From JBDRMN01 sp043812055 (GTDB taxonomy: Bacteria; Patescibacteriota; Gracilibacteria; JAHISY01), in assembly GCA_043812055.1 (NCBI GenBank), contig JBDRMN010000073.1, forward strand, positions 1-13,991: a DNA stretch of 13,991 nucleotides, written 5' to 3'. Under the pieces are notes generated by a model. The model searched no databases and had not been told where the DNA came from. It saw only the letters and a program-made list of their open reading frames with translations. The stretch's first letter is position 1. Every line of letters begins with the position of its first letter. Made by a program: the position numbers and the translations under genes. Positions 11,135-13,991 of the stretch are shown here, in pieces.

Positions 11135-11290
11135 AAGCACTCGGCTGCAAAATGAATTGGTTGGATTCTGTAAGGATTTCGACTGCTCTAGAAACGACTG
11201 GCAACGAGAAGGCTGGTGACCCGGAGAAAGGGAAGACGGAATCAGAAAAATGAAATTGGGGAAAGATCGTCGCCAAAGACACTTTTGTCT
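11124..11290 (+). pseudogene. Possible decayed small coding region
   Basis: In the frame of position 11151 the plus strand reads ...R-L-Q-N-E-L-V-G-F-C-K-D-F-D-C-S-R-N-D-W, then Q-R-E-G-W, one in-frame TGA (11217-11219), then P-G-E-R-E-D-G-I-R-K-M-K-L-G-K-D-R-R-Q-R-H-F-C. The peptide is polar, Trp- and Arg-rich and plausible as protein, but I recognise no family. Other readings are three short frames chained by ATGA overlaps (11152 and 11250). It may equally be non-coding RNA or chance. Confidence 0.2.
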
Positions 11291-11329
11291 GAAATTTCAA
11301 ATTTCAGGGCTCATCCCGCGTACGCGGGA
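11289..11329. repeat. Two adjacent inverted repeats before infB
   Basis: CTGAAATTT (11289-11297) pairs with AAATTTCAG (11299-11307) around one base. TCCCGCGTACGCGGGA (11314-11329) is a perfect palindrome similar in core to the hairpins at 2891-2910 and 3278-3295. Confidence 0.8.
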
Positions 11330-11362
11330 CAAGTCCAAAATCCAAACGCCAAACAGTTGTGA

Positions 11363-11420
11363 CATTTGAAATTTGTTATTTGAGCTTGATTTGTAATTTG
11401 TAATTTGGATTTTGTAATTT
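11363..11420. repeat. AT-rich quasi-repeat (ATTTGTAATTTG type) upstream of infB
   Basis: Imperfect repeats of ATTTGAAATTTG, ATTTGTAATTTG and TAATTTGGATTTTG occupy nearly 60 bases. The same vocabulary occurs at 2921-2970. Confidence 0.75.
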
Positions 11421-11487
11421 CACTGCTATTTATTAGCTTTTTCCTTACCTTTCAATTAAACTCGCGTTCACGTTTTCCACTTTATTT

Positions 11488-13797
11488 ATGCGCGTTTCCG
11501 ATCTCGCTCGCAAACTCGGCATCAAGACGGAAGAGCTGCGTTCGCAGCTTGTGAATTTCGGCGTGGGCCAAGCTGAAAAAGAAATCAATAGTAAAACTGC
11601 TAATGAAATTTTTGAGGCTCTGATGCGTCAGGCTGGATCAAGCGAAGCCGATGAAAAAGAGGAGGAGGAAGGGGCTGAACTACTGGGAATGGTTTTCGAC
11701 GAAGAGACCGAGGAGGAAGCTGAGGAAAAGTCGACGAAAAAAGAAAAGTCCCAAGGGGAGTCTGTAGAAACATCCGCCCCGACAGCCAAAAAGGTCAGTG
11801 GGGATCAGGAAGCTGCGCGGGCCAGGTGGGCGCGAGCGAAAAAAGCAAGTGAAAAACTAATCACCCGGAAAGTCAAGAAAATCGAAAAGGAAAAATTGAG
11901 GCGCATTACGAAGCAGCAGGAAAAGTTTGAGGAGGCGATGAAAGCCCCCACTACTCAGACTGCCGCTGCCAAGAGTAAAATCAAGATCGGTGAGATGATT
12001 TCGGTACGTGAATTGGGAGAAAAAATGGGAGTCAGCCCGATCCGGATTGTTGGAGAGCTCTTGAAAAATGGGGTGATGAGCAATCTCAACCAAACAATTG
12101 ATTTTGAAACCGCCGCAATCGTCGCCGAGGCTTTCCAGTGCAAAGTCACCAAAGACACCACCGCCGTGAGCGGAAAAGAGGTTCTGAAAGGCAACATCAC
12201 TAAACTCCTCGAAGATGATCCGGATAAACTTACCGAGCGACCGCCGATCGTTGCTGTCATGGGTCACGTCGATCACGGAAAAACTACGCTCCTCGATACC
12301 ATTCGCAAAACCAATGTGGTGAAAGGAGAGGCGGGCGGGATTACTCAGCATATTGGGGCGTATCAGGTTGAGGTTCCGACGGAGGAGGACTCGAAATCCC
12401 GGATGAGCGGAGCGAAATCCGGAATCTCTTTGAAGCGAAAAATTACTTTCCTTGACACTCCTGGTCACGAAGCCTTCACCACGATGCGAGCACGGGGTGC
12501 TCGGGCGACAGACATCGCCATCATCGTAGTCGCCGCCGATGAAGGAGTGAAACCGCAAACAATCGAAGCGATCAACCACGCTCGTGAAGCTGGGGTACCG
12601 ATCGTAGTGGCGATTACCAAAATCGACAAACCCGGAGCCAATATCGACAAAGTCAAAGGCGAGCTCGCCGAACACGACCTGCAGCCCAGCGACTGGGGCG
12701 GCAAGACCGAGATGGTGAGTGTCGCGGCGCCCACGGGTCAGGGAATCGAGGAACTTTTGGAGATAATCCTGCTAACAAATGATATCGAACCAGTGATGGC
12801 CAACCCTGATCGTGAGGCGGTTTGCACGGTAATCGAGTCCAAGCTCGATAAATCTCTCGGCCCAATCGTTACTGTACTAGTCAACACTGGCACCCTAAAG
12901 CTTGGTGACAACTTCGTAATTGGCCCGGTGGTTGGTCGGGTGAAAAAAATGTTTAACTGGGGCAAAAAAACCGTGAAGGAGGCCCTTCCCGGGATGCCGG
13001 TTTTGATTGCTGGACTGACCGAGCTCCCCCGGCAGGGCGCTGGTGAAATCCTGCAGGCGCTTAGAACGCCAGAGGCAGCCAAGAAAAAGGCAGCCGAGAT
13101 GCAGAAGTTGCTCGACCTAGCTGACCGTGAAAAACAATCTGGTATGAGTCAGATTATCGGCCGGATCAACGCGGGCGAAATGAAGGAACTAAAAATTGTC
13201 TTGAAAGCGGATGTCGAGGGCTCTCTCGAAGCTCTGCGGGAAAATATTGGGAAAATCGGTAATGAGAATGTCAAAGCCAAGGTAATCCACGGTGGAGTCG
13301 GTGATGTGAGCGAGACTGATGTACTCATGTCTGCCGCCGCTGACGGTCTCTTGATCGCTTTTCATACGAAAGTACCATCAGCCGTGGCAAAATTGGCCGA
13401 CCGCGAAGGTGTCTCGATCCGTAAGCATACGATTATCTACAAAGTCCTCGATGAGATTGAAAAACTTCTTTCCGGCCTACTCGACCCCGAAGAAGTTGAA
13501 ACTGAGCTGGGTGAACTCGAAGTCCGCGGTATTTTCTTCACCAAGGGCAAGGAACAAACTGTGGGTGGAGGAGTAAAAACTGGCATCATGCAAAATGGTG
13601 TAAGTGTCCGAATTTTGCGAAACGGAAAATTAATCGACGAAGGCAGAATTACAAGCCTGAAGCGTGACCAAGAAAGCGTCCACGAGGTTAAGGAGGGGTT
13701 TGAATGCGGATTGAAAATCCAACTCGGCAAAGAAAAAATCAAGGAAGGCGACATTGTCCAAGCCTGGAAAGTTGAGAAAAAAGAACGGAAACTTTAG
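11488..13797 (+). CDS. infB: Translation initiation factor IF-2, 769 aa
   Basis: IF-2 is the GTPase that positions initiator tRNA on the 30S subunit and promotes 50S joining. Domain order: a first IF2_N helical domain (1-50, M-R-V-S-D-L-A-R-K-L-G-I), a long charged Glu/Lys linker (52-160), a second IF2_N domain (about 167-220), the G domain, and beta-barrel domain II, linker and domain IV up to 769. G1 is G-H-V-D-H-G-K-T (259-266), switch I includes G-G-I-T-Q-H-I-G-A-Y, and G3 is D-T-P-G-H (323-327). G4 is T-K-I-D (377-380) instead of N-K-I-D, and G5 is A-A-P (413-415) instead of S-A-K. Residues about 298-316, between switch I and G3, are encoded by a REP-like repeat. The ATG at 11488 gives the canonical N-terminus; there is no Shine-Dalgarno site. 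nusA, often upstream, is absent. Confidence 0.96.
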   Translation: MRVSDLARKLGIKTEELRSQLVNFGVGQAEKEINSKTANEIFEALMRQAGSSEADEKEEEEGAELLGMVFDEETEEEAEEKSTKKEKSQGESVETSAPTAKKVSGDQEAARARWARAKKASEKLITRKVKKIEKEKLRRITKQQEKFEEAMKAPTTQTAAAKSKIKIGEMISVRELGEKMGVSPIRIVGELLKNGVMSNLNQTIDFETAAIVAEAFQCKVTKDTTAVSGKEVLKGNITKLLEDDPDKLTERPPIVAVMGHVDHGKTTLLDTIRKTNVVKGEAGGITQHIGAYQVEVPTEEDSKSRMSGAKSGISLKRKITFLDTPGHEAFTTMRARGARATDIAIIVVAADEGVKPQTIEAINHAREAGVPIVVAITKIDKPGANIDKVKGELAEHDLQPSDWGGKTEMVSVAAPTGQGIEELLEIILLTNDIEPVMANPDREAVCTVIESKLDKSLGPIVTVLVNTGTLKLGDNFVIGPVVGRVKKMFNWGKKTVKEALPGMPVLIAGLTELPRQGAGEILQALRTPEAAKKKAAEMQKLLDLADREKQSGMSQIIGRINAGEMKELKIVLKADVEGSLEALRENIGKIGNENVKAKVIHGGVGDVSETDVLMSAAADGLLIAFHTKVPSAVAKLADREGVSIRKHTIIYKVLDEIEKLLSGLLDPEEVETELGELEVRGIFFTKGKEQTVGGGVKTGIMQNGVSVRILRNGKLIDEGRITSLKRDQESVHEVKEGFECGLKIQLGKEKIKEGDIVQAWKVEKKERKL
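12391..12426. repeat. In-frame REP-like element inside the infB G domain
   Basis: CCGGAT (12399-12404) pairs with ATCCGG (12417-12422) and CGAAATCC is directly repeated 21 bases apart (12392-12399, 12413-12420). It encodes S-K-S-R-M-S-G-A-K-S-G-I-S (302-314), where IF-2 normally has a tight turn of a few residues between two beta strands. Confidence 0.75.
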
Positions 13798-13870
13798 AAT
13801 CGCGCAGTTCTAGCGGGGGTAGTCCACCCTCTGATTGAAAACAAAAGGTAAAATAGGAACGACTTCAGCT
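13798..13870. other. Spacer after infB with a diverged partial repeat copy
   Basis: 13813-13829 (GCGGGGGTAGTCCACCC) matches the GCGGGAGTAGTCCGCC core of the tandem repeat that starts at 13871, with few changes. No T-tract terminator follows infB, so transcription may continue past the window. Confidence 0.55.
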
Positions 13871-13991
13871 CCTACGCGGGAGTAGTCCGCCACGGCGGAC
13901 GCCGCCCCCGTACATCTCGGTAACCTACGCGGGAGTAGTCCGCCACGGCGGACGCCGCCCCCGTACATCTCGGTAACCTACGCGGGAGTAG
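13871..13991. repeat. Perfect 53-bp tandem repeat, 2.3 copies, continuing past the window
   Basis: Copies start at 13871, 13924 and 13977 (truncated) and are identical wherever they overlap. Each unit contains GTCCGCC-AC-GGCGGAC (13885-13900 and 13938-13953), a 7-bp hairpin, and CTAC...GTAG arms. The unit length is not a multiple of three, so it is not a peptide repeat. There are no variable spacers, which argues against CRISPR. Confidence 0.92.

Larger units (their letters stand above)
11052..11487. other. 436-base gene-poor spacer with repeats and possible gene remnant
   Basis: The stretch holds a compound palindrome (11097-11134), a possible decayed coding remnant (11124-11290), an AT-rich 9-bp inverted repeat (11289-11307), a 16-bp palindrome (11314-11329) and an AT-rich quasi-repeat (11363-11420). 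I see no tRNA, and no match to tmRNA, RNase P or SRP RNA landmarks. No strong infB promoter is found; TTGGAT (11405-11410) with TATTTA (11427-11432) at 16 bases is a weak candidate. Confidence 0.6.

Noticed and set aside
11217..11219. UGA recoded as glycine (Gracilibacteria-type code)
   Set aside because: Several solid genes here (purM, lysW, hpf, the methyltransferase) end at TGA at the expected family length, so UGA is a stop.
11140..11260. tmRNA, SRP RNA or RNase P RNA
   Set aside because: GGATTTCGAC at 11174-11183 faintly recalls the tmRNA 5' end, but no tag reading frame, CCA end or pairing partner was found, and SRP/RNase P core motifs are absent.
11091..11300. Minus-strand 69-codon frame before infB
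   Set aside because: Its C-terminal third is translated palindrome and the rest has no protein-like pattern or start signal.
11857..12675. Long minus-strand open frame inside infB
   Set aside because: It is a mirror of infB codon structure, with no recognisable motif, no start signals and full overlap with a highly conserved gene.
13871..13991. CRISPR array
   Set aside because: The repeated unit is tandem with no variable spacers; identity extends over the whole 53-bp period.

Overview
The window looks like a chromosomal segment of a Candidate Phyla Radiation (Patescibacteria) bacterium. Four observations support this: a DUF4012 membrane protein with the N-D-A-E-x-R-P-T-G-G-F hallmark; a compact TRM11-like methyltransferase of the type common in these genomes; an almost complete lack of Shine-Dalgarno sequences; and abundant short palindromic or quasi-repeated DNA both between and inside genes. 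TGA is used as a normal stop by several genes, so the UGA=Gly code of Gracilibacteria/SR1 does not apply. I cannot name the phylum more precisely.

Layout. 1-63 (-) is the start of a gene that runs off the left edge, behind a strong hairpin (88-130). 181-579 (+) is a small hypothetical protein. 588-2384 (-) is the DUF4012 protein. 2472-2843 (+) is ridA. 2858-4132 (-) is a TRM11-like RNA methyltransferase whose C-terminus has been rewritten by repeats. A divergent small membrane protein (4137-4421) starts 4 bases from it. 4459-4966 is an AbrB-type antitoxin/RelE-type toxin pair with a clear promoter, directly followed by purM (4976-6019). 6154-7543 is argH, interrupted by one extra A in an A8 run. 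7672-7848 is a lysW-type amino-group carrier protein with its own promoter. Two adjacent, related metallo-beta-lactamase-fold hydrolases follow (7947-9272), then an archaeal-type triosephosphate isomerase (9319-9969) and a short ribosome hibernation factor (10028-10330). A convergent hypothetical gene (10338-10988, -) is next; its true start is inside the longest open frame, because the longer version begins on a textbook TTGACA -35 box. After a repeat-rich 436-base gap comes infB (11488-13797), and the window ends in a 53-bp perfect tandem repeat that continues past the edge.

Metabolic content is mixed: de novo purine synthesis (PurM), the last step of arginine synthesis (ArgH) beside a LysW-like carrier, glycolysis (TIM), imine detoxification (RidA), and translation or its control (IF-2, HPF, the RNA methyltransferase, a probable mRNA-interfering toxin).

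The most interesting theme is repeat invasion. REP-like palindromes and short quasi-repeats fill the spacers. They also lie in frame inside infB, the DUF4012 gene and at several places in the methyltransferase gene, apparently as tolerated insertions in surface loops and tails. The second theme is translation initiation: several -10 boxes lie only 6-9 bases from a start codon (leaderless mRNAs), and other genes have G-poor quasi-repetitive leaders without Shine-Dalgarno sites.
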